From Neorhizobium sp. SHOUNA12A (GTDB taxonomy: Bacteria; Pseudomonadota; Alphaproteobacteria; Rhizobiales; Rhizobiaceae): DNA of 47,782 nucleotides. The position numbers and the translations under genes are program-made. Every line of letters starts with the position of its first letter. Position 1 is the stretch's first letter. Location of the stretch: the NCBI RefSeq assembly GCF_023006505.1, contig NZ_JALBGV010000044.1, positions 1 to 47,782 on the forward strand. Direction: 5' to 3'. Shown in pieces: positions 39,045 through 46,993 of the stretch. The notes under the pieces were generated by a model. That model saw nothing but the letters and a program-made list of their open reading frames with translations, was not told the origin of the DNA and made no database searches.

Positions 39045-40700
39045 ATGAAAGTTGCCGACGCCATCGTGGAAATTCTGAAACGCGAGGGGATCGAGGTCAT
39101 TTGCGGTTACCCCGTGAACCACGTTCTCGAACACGCGGCCATGGGCGATATCCGCCCGATCATCGTGCGCCAGGAGCGCCACGGCCTGCATATGGCCGAC
39201 GCCATGTCGCGCTTAAGCTCCGGCAAGACGATCGGCGTCTTTGCCATGCAGCTCGGACCGGGCACCGAAAACGCCTATGGCGGCATCGCCCAGGCCTATT
39301 CGGAATCCGTGCCGATCCTCGTGCTGCCAATGGGCTACGAGCGCCGCGTCGCGCATGTCGATCCGAACTACAATGCCACCCGCTCGATGCGCGACATCAC
39401 CAAGTCAGCCGAGCCGATCACCTCGGCCGCCGAGATCCCGAACATTTTTCGACGCGCTTTCTCCAAATTGCGCAATGGCCGCGGCGGGCCGGTTCTGGTC
39501 GAGATCCCGAACGACATGTGGCAGGACGAGGTGCCGGAACCGCTGAACTATCGCCCGGTTCTTTCCACCCGCTACGGGCCGGACCCGATTGCCGTGCGCG
39601 ACGCCGTCGATCTGCTGCTCGCCGCCAAGCGGCCGATCCTCTATGCCGGCCAGGGCGTCCATTACGCGCAGGCCTGGCCGCAGCTGAAACAGCTCGCCGA
39701 ACTGCTGGCGATCCCGGTTTCGACCAGTCTCGAAGGCAAGAGCGCGTTTCCGGAAACCCACCCGCTGTCGGTCGGCGCCGGCGGTGCGGCGATCTCCAAG
39801 ACCCTGCGCCATTTCCTCGACAGTTCCGACCTGATCTTCGGCATCGGCTGCTCGTTTACCGAAACCGCCTTCGGCGTGCAGATGCCGCTCGACAAGACCG
39901 TCATCCACGCGACGCTCGACCCCGACCACGTCAACAAGGATATCGAGGCCAAGGTGGCGCTGGTCGGCGATGCGGCGCTGACGCTCGACGCGGTGCTTGC
40001 CGAGCTCGAAGCCCGCAAGGTTTCTCCCCGCGACCACACGGAAGTCGCCGCCGAGATCGCCAAGGTCCAGGCCGAGTGGCTGGCGGAATGGATGCCGAAG
40101 CTCACCTCCGACAGCAAGCCGCTATCGCCCTATCGCGTGCTCTGGGACCTGCAGCACACGGTCGATATCGAAAACACCATCATCACCCACGATGCCGGCA
40201 GCCCGCGCGACCAGCTTTCACCGTTCTGGAAGTCGGTAAAGCCGCTCACCTATATCGGCTGGGGCAAGACGACCCAGCTCGGTTATGGCCTGGGCCTCGC
40301 CATGGGCGCCAAGCTGATGCATCCGGACAAGCTCTGCATCAACGTCTGGGGCGATGCGGCGATCGGCTTTACTGGCATGGATTTCGAGACCGCAGTGCGC
40401 GAGCGCCTGCCGATCCTGTCGATCCTCCTCAACAATTTCTCGATGGCGATGGAACTGCCGATCATGAAGGTGTCGACCGAGAAATACCGCTCGACCGACA
40501 TTTCCGGCGACTATGCCGCCTTTGCCCGCGCGCTCGGCGGTTACGGCGAACGGGTCACCGACCCGGCCGAAATCATCCCGGCGATCAAGCGCGGCATCGA
40601 ACAGACACAAAAGGGCGTGCCGGTCCTCCTCGAATTCATCACAACACAGGAAATCGCCCGTTCCCGCTACCACCGCATGCTGACGGGTGAGAAAAAATGA
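39045..40700 (+). CDS. ThDP-dependent enzyme 2 (acetolactate-synthase-like)
   Basis: A 551-residue protein with GGGAGGAG before the start at 39045; the open frame extends further upstream as a shadow. N-terminal KVADAIVEILKREGIEVICG, the Glu in VRQERHGLHMADAMSR, and FAMQLGPGTENAYGG, where a Gln replaces the His of enzyme 1. The C-terminal cofactor motif reads WGDAAIGFTGMDF ending LLNNFSMAM: GDA instead of GDG. It differs strongly from enzyme 1, so the two are not a recent duplication. It overlaps the next gene by ATGA. Confidence 0.88.
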   Translation: MKVADAIVEILKREGIEVICGYPVNHVLEHAAMGDIRPIIVRQERHGLHMADAMSRLSSGKTIGVFAMQLGPGTENAYGGIAQAYSESVPILVLPMGYERRVAHVDPNYNATRSMRDITKSAEPITSAAEIPNIFRRAFSKLRNGRGGPVLVEIPNDMWQDEVPEPLNYRPVLSTRYGPDPIAVRDAVDLLLAAKRPILYAGQGVHYAQAWPQLKQLAELLAIPVSTSLEGKSAFPETHPLSVGAGGAAISKTLRHFLDSSDLIFGIGCSFTETAFGVQMPLDKTVIHATLDPDHVNKDIEAKVALVGDAALTLDAVLAELEARKVSPRDHTEVAAEIAKVQAEWLAEWMPKLTSDSKPLSPYRVLWDLQHTVDIENTIITHDAGSPRDQLSPFWKSVKPLTYIGWGKTTQLGYGLGLAMGAKLMHPDKLCINVWGDAAIGFTGMDFETAVRERLPILSILLNNFSMAMELPIMKVSTEKYRSTDISGDYAAFARALGGYGERVTDPAEIIPAIKRGIEQTQKGVPVLLEFITTQEIARSRYHRMLTGEKK

Positions 40701-42073
40701 CCTCCCTGAAATCCACCCTCGACGCCCTGAAGCTCCACTTCGGCGACCGGCTTTCCACCACGGAAGCGGTGCGCGAACATCACGGCCACGACATGTCCCG
40801 ACAGCCCACAAGGCTGCCGGACGCAGTGGTCTATGCCGAAAACGAGGACGAGGTGGCGCGCGTCGTCTCGGCCTGTTTCGGGGCCGGCATACCAGTAACG
40901 CCGTTCGCGGCAGGCTCGTCGATGGAAGGCCACACGATCCCGCTGAAGGGCGGGATTTCGCTCGATCTCACCCGCATGAACAGAATAGTCCGGGTCAACC
41001 ACGAGGATTTCGACGTGCAGGTCGAGGCGGGCGTCACCCGCAAGCAGCTCAACGCCCATATCCGCGATACCGGCCTGTTCTTCCCCATCGATCCCGGCGC
41101 CGACGCCTCGCTCGGCGGCATGGCCTCGACGCGCGCCTCCGGCACCACGGCCGTGCGCTACGGCACGATGCGCGAAAACGTGCTGGCGCTGCGCGTCGTC
41201 ACCCCCCAGGGCAAGATCATCACCACCGGCCGCCGCACCAAGAAGTCCTCCACCGGCTACGACCTGACCAAGCTTTATGTCGGCGCCGAAGGCACGCTCG
41301 GCGTCATCACCGAGGTCACCGTCAGGCTGCACCCGATCCCGGAAACAATCGCCTCCGCCGTCTGCGCCTTCGAGACGATGCGTGGCGCGGTCGAAGCCGT
41401 CGTCGCCACTATCCAGAGCGGCATCCCGGTCGCCCGCATCGAATTCCTGGATGAAGTGGCGGTCGAAGCCGCCAACCGGCATGCCGGCCTGACCCTGAAG
41501 CTCGCGCCGACCCTGTTTCTCGAATTCCACGGCAGCCCGCGCTGGGTGGAGGAACAGTCGAACACCGCGCGCGAGATCGCCAACGAATTCGGCGGCTCGG
41601 ACTTCGAATGGTCGACCCGCACCGAGGACCGCGAGCGGCTGTGGAAGGCCCGCCACGAGACGATCTATTCCAACCAGACGCTGCGCCCCGGCTGCAAGGC
41701 GTTTACGACGGACGTCTGCGTACCGATCTCGCGGCTTGCCGAAGCCGTCCTCGCCGCCCGCGAGGACATCGACAATTCCTTCGTGATGGGCAAGATCATC
41801 GGCCATGTCGGCGACGGCAATTTCCATGTCGGCTACCTGATCAAGCCGGAAATCCCGGAAGAACTGGCCGAAGCGGAACGCCTCGCCGAACGGCTCTATC
41901 AGCGCGCCATGGACATGGGCGGCACCTTCAGCGGCGAACACGGCATCGGCATCTCGAAGCTGAAATATCTCCGCCGCGAACATGGCGACGCCGTCGACAT
42001 GATGAACGCCATCAAGGCCGCGATCGACCCGAAAGGCATCATGAACCCCGGCAAGCTGGGTCAGGTGGAGTAA
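40697..42073 (+). CDS. FAD-linked oxidase, GlcD/D-lactate dehydrogenase type
   Basis: A 458-residue flavoprotein. The FAD (PCMH) domain shows TPFAAGSSMEGHTIPLKGG and LGGMASTRASGTTAVRYGTM, and the C-terminal FAD-oxidase domain has HVGDGNFHVGYL and FSGEHGIGISKLKYL. The family oxidises D-2-hydroxy acids to 2-oxo acids and passes electrons to quinone or cytochrome. With the L-specific FMN enzyme in the same operon the cell could use both enantiomers of a hydroxy acid. It is the last gene of the run, starting at the ATGA overlap. Confidence 0.92.
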   Translation: MTSLKSTLDALKLHFGDRLSTTEAVREHHGHDMSRQPTRLPDAVVYAENEDEVARVVSACFGAGIPVTPFAAGSSMEGHTIPLKGGISLDLTRMNRIVRVNHEDFDVQVEAGVTRKQLNAHIRDTGLFFPIDPGADASLGGMASTRASGTTAVRYGTMRENVLALRVVTPQGKIITTGRRTKKSSTGYDLTKLYVGAEGTLGVITEVTVRLHPIPETIASAVCAFETMRGAVEAVVATIQSGIPVARIEFLDEVAVEAANRHAGLTLKLAPTLFLEFHGSPRWVEEQSNTAREIANEFGGSDFEWSTRTEDRERLWKARHETIYSNQTLRPGCKAFTTDVCVPISRLAEAVLAAREDIDNSFVMGKIIGHVGDGNFHVGYLIKPEIPEELAEAERLAERLYQRAMDMGGTFSGEHGIGISKLKYLRREHGDAVDMMNAIKAAIDPKGIMNPGKLGQVE

Positions 42074-42096
42074 GGGCGGACAAGGCCCTTAGATGA

Positions 42097-42600
42097 TCAC
42101 CGGCTGAGATCGATGCGGCTGGTCACCACCGATTTGCCGCTCGAAAGATCCTTGTCGACCGTTTGAAGCCGGAGGCGGTCATTGCCGATCTTCTCGATCG
42201 TCATGTTGGCGACGCGATCCCCGTTGATCACCCTCGCCCAGCGGACGCCAAGATTGATCGCATTGCCGCGGCGGTTGCCGGAAAGCATCGAAGGCTGCCC
42301 GGAGGGCCCGACATAGGTGCCGCTATAGCCGCGATCCGAAGCCTGGAGATCGGCCGATATACTGCGCCGGACGACCAGCAGGCCGCGGCAGGTTCCCTGC
42401 ATCGACAGGGTGGTCGCTCCTGCGGTGGACGTGAAGCTGCAGGTGACATTGATGGGCGTTGCCCCGATGCGGATCAGAACCGTGCCCTCGCCGCTCCAGT
42501 TACCGGAAAGCGTTTTCAGGAAATCGCTTTCGGCGGCCAAAATGAGGCCCGGCAAAAAACCGGAGGCGATAAACGCAGCAGCGGCGAGAAATGAGCGCAT
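42097..42600 (-). CDS. Exported protein of unknown function
   Basis: A 167-residue protein. Start 42600 gives a clean signal peptide (MRSFLAAAAFIASGFLPGLI, cleavage near AAES); the frame extends to 42663 with no better site. The mature part has KTLSGNWSGEGTVLIRIG, two cysteines and repeated beta-strand patterns ending VVTSRIDLS. This matches a group of small rhizobial periplasmic proteins of unknown function. No operon partner. Confidence 0.7.
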   Translation of the reverse strand: MRSFLAAAAFIASGFLPGLILAAESDFLKTLSGNWSGEGTVLIRIGATPINVTCSFTSTAGATTLSMQGTCRGLLVVRRSISADLQASDRGYSGTYVGPSGQPSMLSGNRRGNAINLGVRWARVINGDRVANMTIEKIGNDRLRLQTVDKDLSSGKSVVTSRIDLSR

Positions 42601-42732
42601 GGCGACGATCCATCTGAACGCTCGCATCGAACGCCGGTTGAGCCATTCCGTTCCATCCGGCATCCAGAGCTGCCATCAAGTGGCCCAGCGGCGCGCGTTA
42701 CACGCGTTTCGACTTGTTGCCGCGTGAGAACA

Positions 42733-42748
42733 TGCTACATATGTAGCA
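42733..42748. promoter_or_regulatory. Palindromic operator of the MazE/MazF-type module
   Basis: TGCTACAT|ATGTAGCA, a perfect 16-base palindrome 16 bases before the antitoxin start and just ahead of the CAGGAG site. AbrB-fold antitoxins bind such sites to repress their own operon. Confidence 0.75.
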
Positions 42749-42764
42749 CTTTCAGGAGCTAACC

Positions 42765-43028
42765 ATGCCGGTCACCACCAAAATCCGACGCCAGGGCGGT
42801 GCCGCGGTGATTACCATCCCGCCGGCCCTGTTGAAGTTGATGCATACCGAAATCGGCGATCAACTCACACTCGACGTCGCCAACGGTGAATTGATCGCCC
42901 GTCCCGTCGAGAACGGCCGCAAGCGCTACACCCTTAGCGAATTGCTGAAGGGAAGCGATGCTATGGCGATGCTGAACGCCGCTGTCGCCGATGCGCAGGA
43001 AGGCGATCCGATAGGACACGAGATCTGA
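42765..43028 (+). CDS. MazE/AbrB-fold antitoxin
   Basis: An 87-residue protein. The SpoVT-AbrB domain reads TTKIRRQGGAAVITIPPALL, KLMHTEIGDQLTLDVANGEL. The C-terminal part (LSELLKGSDAMAML, EGDPIGHEI) is the toxin-binding tail. It is followed at once by the toxin with the stop and start sharing one base (TGATG, 43026-43030). It should neutralise the toxin and repress the operon with it. Confidence 0.9.
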   Translation: MPVTTKIRRQGGAAVITIPPALLKLMHTEIGDQLTLDVANGELIARPVENGRKRYTLSELLKGSDAMAMLNAAVADAQEGDPIGHEI

Positions 43029-43399
43029 TGATCCGCAGCAACGTGCCGAGGCGCGGCGATGTCTACTGGATCGACCCAAACCCCGTCGCCGGCCGGGAAA
43101 TGAAGAACCGGCATCGTTTCGTTGTCATCACACCGATCGAGATCAACAGGCTGGGCGTCAGCATGACGGTGCCCATCGCCACCGGTGGGGCTTTTATCCG
43201 CGATGTCGGTCTTGCGGTGGCGATTTCCGGCCATGACACGACCGGCGTCGCCGTTTGCAACCAGGTCCGCAGCTTCGACATTCCCGCCCGCATCCAGCAG
43301 AAAACCGCGCAATATATCGAGACGCTGGACGAGGCGACCATGAACGAAATCGTCTCGCGGGTGGTCAGCGCCATCGACCCTGCACCTGAACCCGCCTGA
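43028..43399 (+). CDS. MazF/ChpB-type toxin endoribonuclease
   Basis: A 123-residue protein with the standard MazF blocks: PRRGDVYWIDPNPVAGREMK, RHRFVVITP, TVPIATGG, GVAVCNQVRSFDIPARI. These proteins cut mRNA at short sites when the antitoxin is degraded. The gene is translationally coupled to the MazE-like gene. It is shorter and closer to E. coli ChpB than the PemK-like toxin at 4996. Confidence 0.92.
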   Translation: MIRSNVPRRGDVYWIDPNPVAGREMKNRHRFVVITPIEINRLGVSMTVPIATGGAFIRDVGLAVAISGHDTTGVAVCNQVRSFDIPARIQQKTAQYIETLDEATMNEIVSRVVSAIDPAPEPA

Positions 43400-43463
43400 T
43401 CTCTTTCCTTCATCCTCCCCTGCCCTAACTGAATTTTCCGGGCGAGGAAGAAGGAGAGAAAGG

Positions 43464-43838
43464 ATGATCATCCGGTCTGGAAGCTGCCTTTGCGGCAACG
43501 TTCGGTATTCGGTGAAGGATGCGCCGGTCAGGATCGGGCTTTGCCATTGCGCCGATTGTCGCAAGGAAAGCGGATCGAGCTTCGTCACGTTCGGCATCTG
43601 GCCGCGGCACGGCTTTGAAAGCACAGGCGAGGTCAAGTATTTCCATGGCCGCGGTTTCTGCCCCGAATGCGGCTCTCGCGTCTTCAACGAGAGCGACAGC
43701 GACGAGATCGAGATCCGGGTCGGATCGCTCGACATGGCGCCGACCGACTTGGAACCGGTCTACGAAATATGGGTGAAGCGGCGGGAGAACTGGCTGAGCC
43801 CGCTTGCCGTCCCTCAATTCGAAGAAGATCGCAATTGA
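43464..43838 (+). CDS. GFA-family zinc-binding protein
   Basis: A 124-residue protein with the GFA/CENP-V zinc pattern: SCLCGNVRYS (Cys8, Cys10), LCHCADCRKESGSSF and GFCPECGSRVF. The family includes a glutathione-dependent formaldehyde-activating enzyme, but most small members have no proven reaction. AGGAGAGAAAGG lies before the start. It stands alone with no thiol-pathway neighbours. Confidence 0.9.
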   Translation: MIIRSGSCLCGNVRYSVKDAPVRIGLCHCADCRKESGSSFVTFGIWPRHGFESTGEVKYFHGRGFCPECGSRVFNESDSDEIEIRVGSLDMAPTDLEPVYEIWVKRRENWLSPLAVPQFEEDRN

Positions 43839-43897
43839 CGCATTGTCGTCACGCGAGGACCCTATAAAGTGCCGCCGAGCGGACGGGAGACAGACAG

Positions 43898-44317
43898 ATG
43901 TCGGAACTGATCGACAAGGCAATTGTCATCGCGACCGAAGCGCATCAAGGACAGTCGTCGAAAACCGGCGGTCCATTCATCGACCATGTCCGGCGCGTCG
44001 CCGAAAACGTCGCCGGCGAGGACGAAAAACAGGTCGCCTGGCTGCATGACGTGGTCGAGAAAGGCCCCGGCTGGACGTTCGAGCGGCTGCGCGAAGAAGG
44101 CTTTTCCAAAGCGGTCGTCGATGCCGTCGACGCGATGAGCAAACGCGACGGCGAGGAATATTTCGCCTTCGTCCGCCGCTCGATCGAAAATCCGCTCGCC
44201 CGACCGGTCAAGCGCGCCGACCTCACCGACAATCTTGCCCAGATGCGCCAGATGGGCGGCGACGGTTCGAAATTCGCCGAAGGCCTGCGTATCCTCAACG
44301 AGCGATATCCATCCTGA
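43898..44317 (+). CDS. HD-domain phosphohydrolase (RelA/SpoT hydrolase-like, short)
   Basis: A 139-residue all-helical protein. GGPFIDHVRRVAENVAG (His30), VAWLHDVVEKG (His50-Asp51) and KRADLTDNLAQM (Asp) give the H-HD-D metal set, and AHQGQSSKTG resembles the start of SpoT hydrolase domains and small alarmone hydrolases (MESH1). It may hydrolyse (p)ppGpp or a related nucleotide, but this is not proven. Confidence 0.85.
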   Translation: MSELIDKAIVIATEAHQGQSSKTGGPFIDHVRRVAENVAGEDEKQVAWLHDVVEKGPGWTFERLREEGFSKAVVDAVDAMSKRDGEEYFAFVRRSIENPLARPVKRADLTDNLAQMRQMGGDGSKFAEGLRILNERYPS

Positions 44318-44407
44318 GATATCCAACCTGACGGGCGGAACCTTGCGCCATCCCTTGCCGTTCGTTTTCGCACGGCAGAAGCCGCGATCCAGCGACAGGA
44401 TGGACTC

Positions 44408-45190
44408 ATGGAACTCAAGAATCAGGTGGCTCTGGTAACCGGGTCAGGCTCGGGCATCGGCAAGGCGGCGGCGATGAAACTCGCGGCGGAGGGCGCAAAG
44501 ATCGGCCTGCTCGGTCATACGAGAACGGAGATCGAAAAGGCTGCCCGGGAAATAGAGAAGGCCGGCGGAGAAGCGCTGGTGCTCGAAGCCGACGTTTCCG
44601 ACGAAAACCGGATGCGCGAAGCGATCGACCGGCTTGCCGAAAAATTCGGGCGGCTCGACATTGTCGTCGCCAATGCCGGCATCAACGGCGTGTGGGCGCC
44701 GATCGACGACCTGAAGCCGGAAGAATTCGACAGGACGATCGCCGTCAACCTGCGCGGCACCTATCTGACGCTTCACCTCACCGTGCCGCATCTGAAGGCG
44801 CAGGGCGCAGGCTCGATTATCGTCGTCTCCTCGATCAACGGCAACCGCACCTTCACGACACCCGGCGCCACCGCCTATACCGCCACCAAGGCCGCGCAGG
44901 TGGCGATGGTGCAGCAGCTGGCGCTGGAACTCGGCAAGCACCACATCCGCGTCAACGCCGTCTGCCCCGGCGAGATCGAGACCAATATCCACGACAACAC
45001 CAGGCTCCGTCACGAGCAGGAAACCGCGATCCCGGTGGAATGGCCCGACGGCCAGGTCCCGATCAGCGACGGCCGACCGGGAAAAAGCGCGGACGTCGCC
45101 GAAGTCATCGCCTTCCTCGCCTCCGACCGCTCCCGGCACGTGACGGGCACGCCGATCTACGTGGACGGCGGCCAGGGGCTGCTGAGGTAG
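44408..45190 (+). CDS. Short-chain dehydrogenase/reductase 2
   Basis: A 260-residue SDR: TGSGSGIGKA (cofactor), VANAGINGVW, VVSSINGNRTF (Ser) and TAYTATKAAQ (Tyr, Lys), then NAVCPGEIETNI. The replacement of the usual Asp after strand two by GHTRTE hints at NADP use. Not part of an evident operon; substrate unknown. Confidence 0.9.
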   Translation: MELKNQVALVTGSGSGIGKAAAMKLAAEGAKIGLLGHTRTEIEKAAREIEKAGGEALVLEADVSDENRMREAIDRLAEKFGRLDIVVANAGINGVWAPIDDLKPEEFDRTIAVNLRGTYLTLHLTVPHLKAQGAGSIIVVSSINGNRTFTTPGATAYTATKAAQVAMVQQLALELGKHHIRVNAVCPGEIETNIHDNTRLRHEQETAIPVEWPDGQVPISDGRPGKSADVAEVIAFLASDRSRHVTGTPIYVDGGQGLLR

Positions 45191-45307
45191 GATTGTTTTC
45201 CGGTTTGATAGGGGCCGCTCGTGTCGTGCTAACGAACGAGAATGAGCCGAATGGAAGCGCTACGACAGGCTCATCATTCCGTTGGCCAAATTCCTCAGTT
45301 ATAGTGC

Positions 45308-45339
45308 CACTTCGCTCTGAAAAATTCAGATGCGAAGTG
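45308..45339. other. Long stem-loop in a 379-base gene-free gap
   Basis: CACTTCGCTCTGAA pairs with TTCAGA-T-GCGAAGTG (14 pairs, one bulge, AAA loop). It has no T-run and so is not a normal terminator. The gap 45191-45569 otherwise shows no gene; its lower GC matches the small genes that follow. Confidence 0.5.
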
Positions 45340-45569
45340 CGCCTAAAACTTGCCTCGCACGATCTTCGAGAGTGATTTACTGTGCCGAACTGACGAAGTA
45401 GCTCGAACGTAAGCAGAAAGCACAAAATTTCTTCTGGAAGAGGAAAGAGATGCTCTAGACTCAACGTCCCGGAGCGGGAGAAGCTTTCCCTGGTTGTTTA
45501 TGATTCGCATCACACCTGCCCGGTCATGTCTTACAGGCGGACCACTGTCCGGGAAAGGAGGTGAATGTG

Positions 45570-45683
45570 ATGAGCAAGACGACCAAAATCGGCCGTAGCG
45601 CGATTACGGGGCGCTTCACCACGGTGAAAACCGCGGATTCGAAACCCCGTACTCACATCGTTACGACTCTCAAGAAAAAGTGA
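45570..45683 (+). CDS. 37-residue basic protein with very strong ribosome site
   Basis: MSKTTKIGRSAITGRFTTVK is followed by 17 further residues ending TLKKK. It has AAAGGAGGTGA eight bases before the ATG and an intrinsic terminator just after the stop, so it looks like a real, well-translated, single-gene transcript. Short proteins with a GRSAITGRF core occur in many Proteobacteria without known function. It could be a nucleic-acid-binding or antitoxin-like peptide. It lies 146 bases ahead of a gene with a HEPN-like motif. Confidence 0.65.
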   Translation: MSKTTKIGRSAITGRFTTVKTADSKPRTHIVTTLKKK

Positions 45684-45704
45684 CGTGACTTAGTCATCGA
45701 CCTT

Positions 45705-45747
45705 CCGGGCGGCTGTTCTTAGCGGGATTGTCGCCCGGTTTTCTTTT
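45705..45747 (+). terminator. Rho-independent terminator after the 37-residue gene
   Basis: CCGGGCG (45705-45711) pairs with CGCCCGG (45732-45738), followed by TTTTCTTTT. It separates the small gene from the downstream HEPN-like gene. Confidence 0.75.
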
Positions 45748-45829
45748 AGCCTGAATTCATTGCGCGAGGCTTGATGTCTGCGCAATGGCGCCGCCCTTCT
45801 CCTCGTTTACTTTCTTAACGGAGTTTGAG

Positions 45830-46393
45830 ATGCACGATAATTTCCGTAACTTGGATTTTGATCCCCGCAATTTGCCTGCAAAGTACCTAGAGGCAATCGG
45901 GCTTGCTGTCGCATGTTCCGCACAGACGGAAGACCATATGCAACTGGCTATCACCGGTTGTCTTGGACTAGATGGCGAGCTCGGATGGGCGATAACATCC
46001 CACATGACGGTCCCGCTACGGGAGAACGTTCTTAAGTCAGTTGCGGAAATAAAAATAGATAGCTTAGACGATTTAGACCAGCTCGATGAGCTAATAGACA
46101 AGGTCAAACTCGCCGCCGAGAGGCGTAATGCCATTGTTCATAATTTGTGGTGCCGCGACGAAAAAACTAACGATGTTTTCTTACTTAGAACGACTGCTCG
46201 TAATACAGTTAAAGTTGATCTCGTCCCTATGCCGCTCGACACCATAATCGATGACGCTAAATTTATCTACGGCGCTGGAATAGAGCTCCTTAATTTTCTA
46301 CTTTCCAAGGGCCTCATGCCTTCACTTCCGCCTCGCGACCGCCCCCGCTTCCACAAGACGAAGGCTGCACGAAAGAAACGCGCTAAAGACTGA
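45830..46393 (+). CDS. Protein with HEPN-like R-x4-H motif (candidate RNase/defence protein)
   Basis: A 187-residue mostly helical protein. Start 45830 follows ACGGAG; the longer frame to 45785 lacks a site. AERRNAIVHNLW holds Arg99 and His104 with the R-N-x3-H spacing found in HEPN-domain RNases of toxin-antitoxin and phage-defence systems. The C-terminus is basic (RPRFHKTKAARKKRAKD). Codon use is AT-richer than all neighbours, which suggests transfer. I do not recognise the family. HEPN membership rests on one motif and the helix pattern. Confidence 0.6.
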   Translation: MHDNFRNLDFDPRNLPAKYLEAIGLAVACSAQTEDHMQLAITGCLGLDGELGWAITSHMTVPLRENVLKSVAEIKIDSLDDLDQLDELIDKVKLAAERRNAIVHNLWCRDEKTNDVFLLRTTARNTVKVDLVPMPLDTIIDDAKFIYGAGIELLNFLLSKGLMPSLPPRDRPRFHKTKAARKKRAKD

Positions 46394-46448
46394 CTAAGCG
46401 TGAGTCTATTAAGATTGAGCATTCAACCTGGATACGTTACACGCTTAG
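46394..46448. repeat. Inverted repeat following the HEPN-like gene
   Basis: CTAAGCGTG (46394-46402), directly after the stop codon, and CACGCTTAG (46440-46448) are perfect arms with a 37-base spacer. This may be a factor-dependent terminator stem or a boundary of the AT-rich insert. No T-run follows. Confidence 0.45.
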
Positions 46449-46533
46449 TTTAGGACTTCAGTCGCAATCCCTTTCGTGGAACCTGGGCCCTCAATCCGCG
46501 TTCATGTCGCGCAAAAGATTGAGGAAACACCCA

Positions 46534-46767
46534 ATGAAGAACCTGCTTATCGCATCGGCCCTGGCCATTTCTTCCATTCTCTCGGTCGCCGGCCCGTCCG
46601 ACGCCGCGAGTGTCACCGTCACCACCCATGAGCGGGTCGCTCCGCGTCATACCGTGCGCGAAGTCTACCGTCCGTATCGTCCCCGCCACCGTGACTGCAT
46701 GGTCAAGAAGGTGAAGACCCGCTACCACGGCCGGATCGTCGTCAGGACCACCCGCGTCTGCCGCTGA
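46534..46767 (+). CDS. Small exported basic protein (hypothetical)
   Basis: A 77-residue protein. Start 46534 gives a signal peptide (MKNLLIASALAISSILSVAG, cleavage near SDAAS); the frame extends ten residues upstream. The mature part is very rich in Arg, His and Val with two Cys (RDCMVKKV, TRVCR) that may form a disulfide. Similar small periplasmic proteins occur in Rhizobiaceae without assigned function. Confidence 0.7.
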   Translation: MKNLLIASALAISSILSVAGPSDAASVTVTTHERVAPRHTVREVYRPYRPRHRDCMVKKVKTRYHGRIVVRTTRVCR

Positions 46768-46784
46768 TCGCCGGATCGCAAATG

Positions 46785-46820
46785 AGAGAGGGCGGCGGCG
46801 ATCGGGCCGGCGCCCTCTCT
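46785..46820 (+). terminator. Candidate terminator hairpin
   Basis: AGAGAGGGCG (46785-46794) pairs with CGCCCTCTCT (46811-46820), then TTC. The stem is strong but the T-run is short. Confidence 0.5.
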
Positions 46821-46993
46821 TTCGGGAAACCATTCGGGCGAGTACCGGAGGTTCAGGATCGCCTTTTTCCGGGCGACAGGCGCCGTCGGAAGATCTCAAT
46901 ATGCCTGCGATCGATCGTGCGCATAACCGCAAAATTCGGTTGCAATGCCACAAAAATCCGGCAATTTCCCTCTCCTGAAATGGAGGCAAGCCC

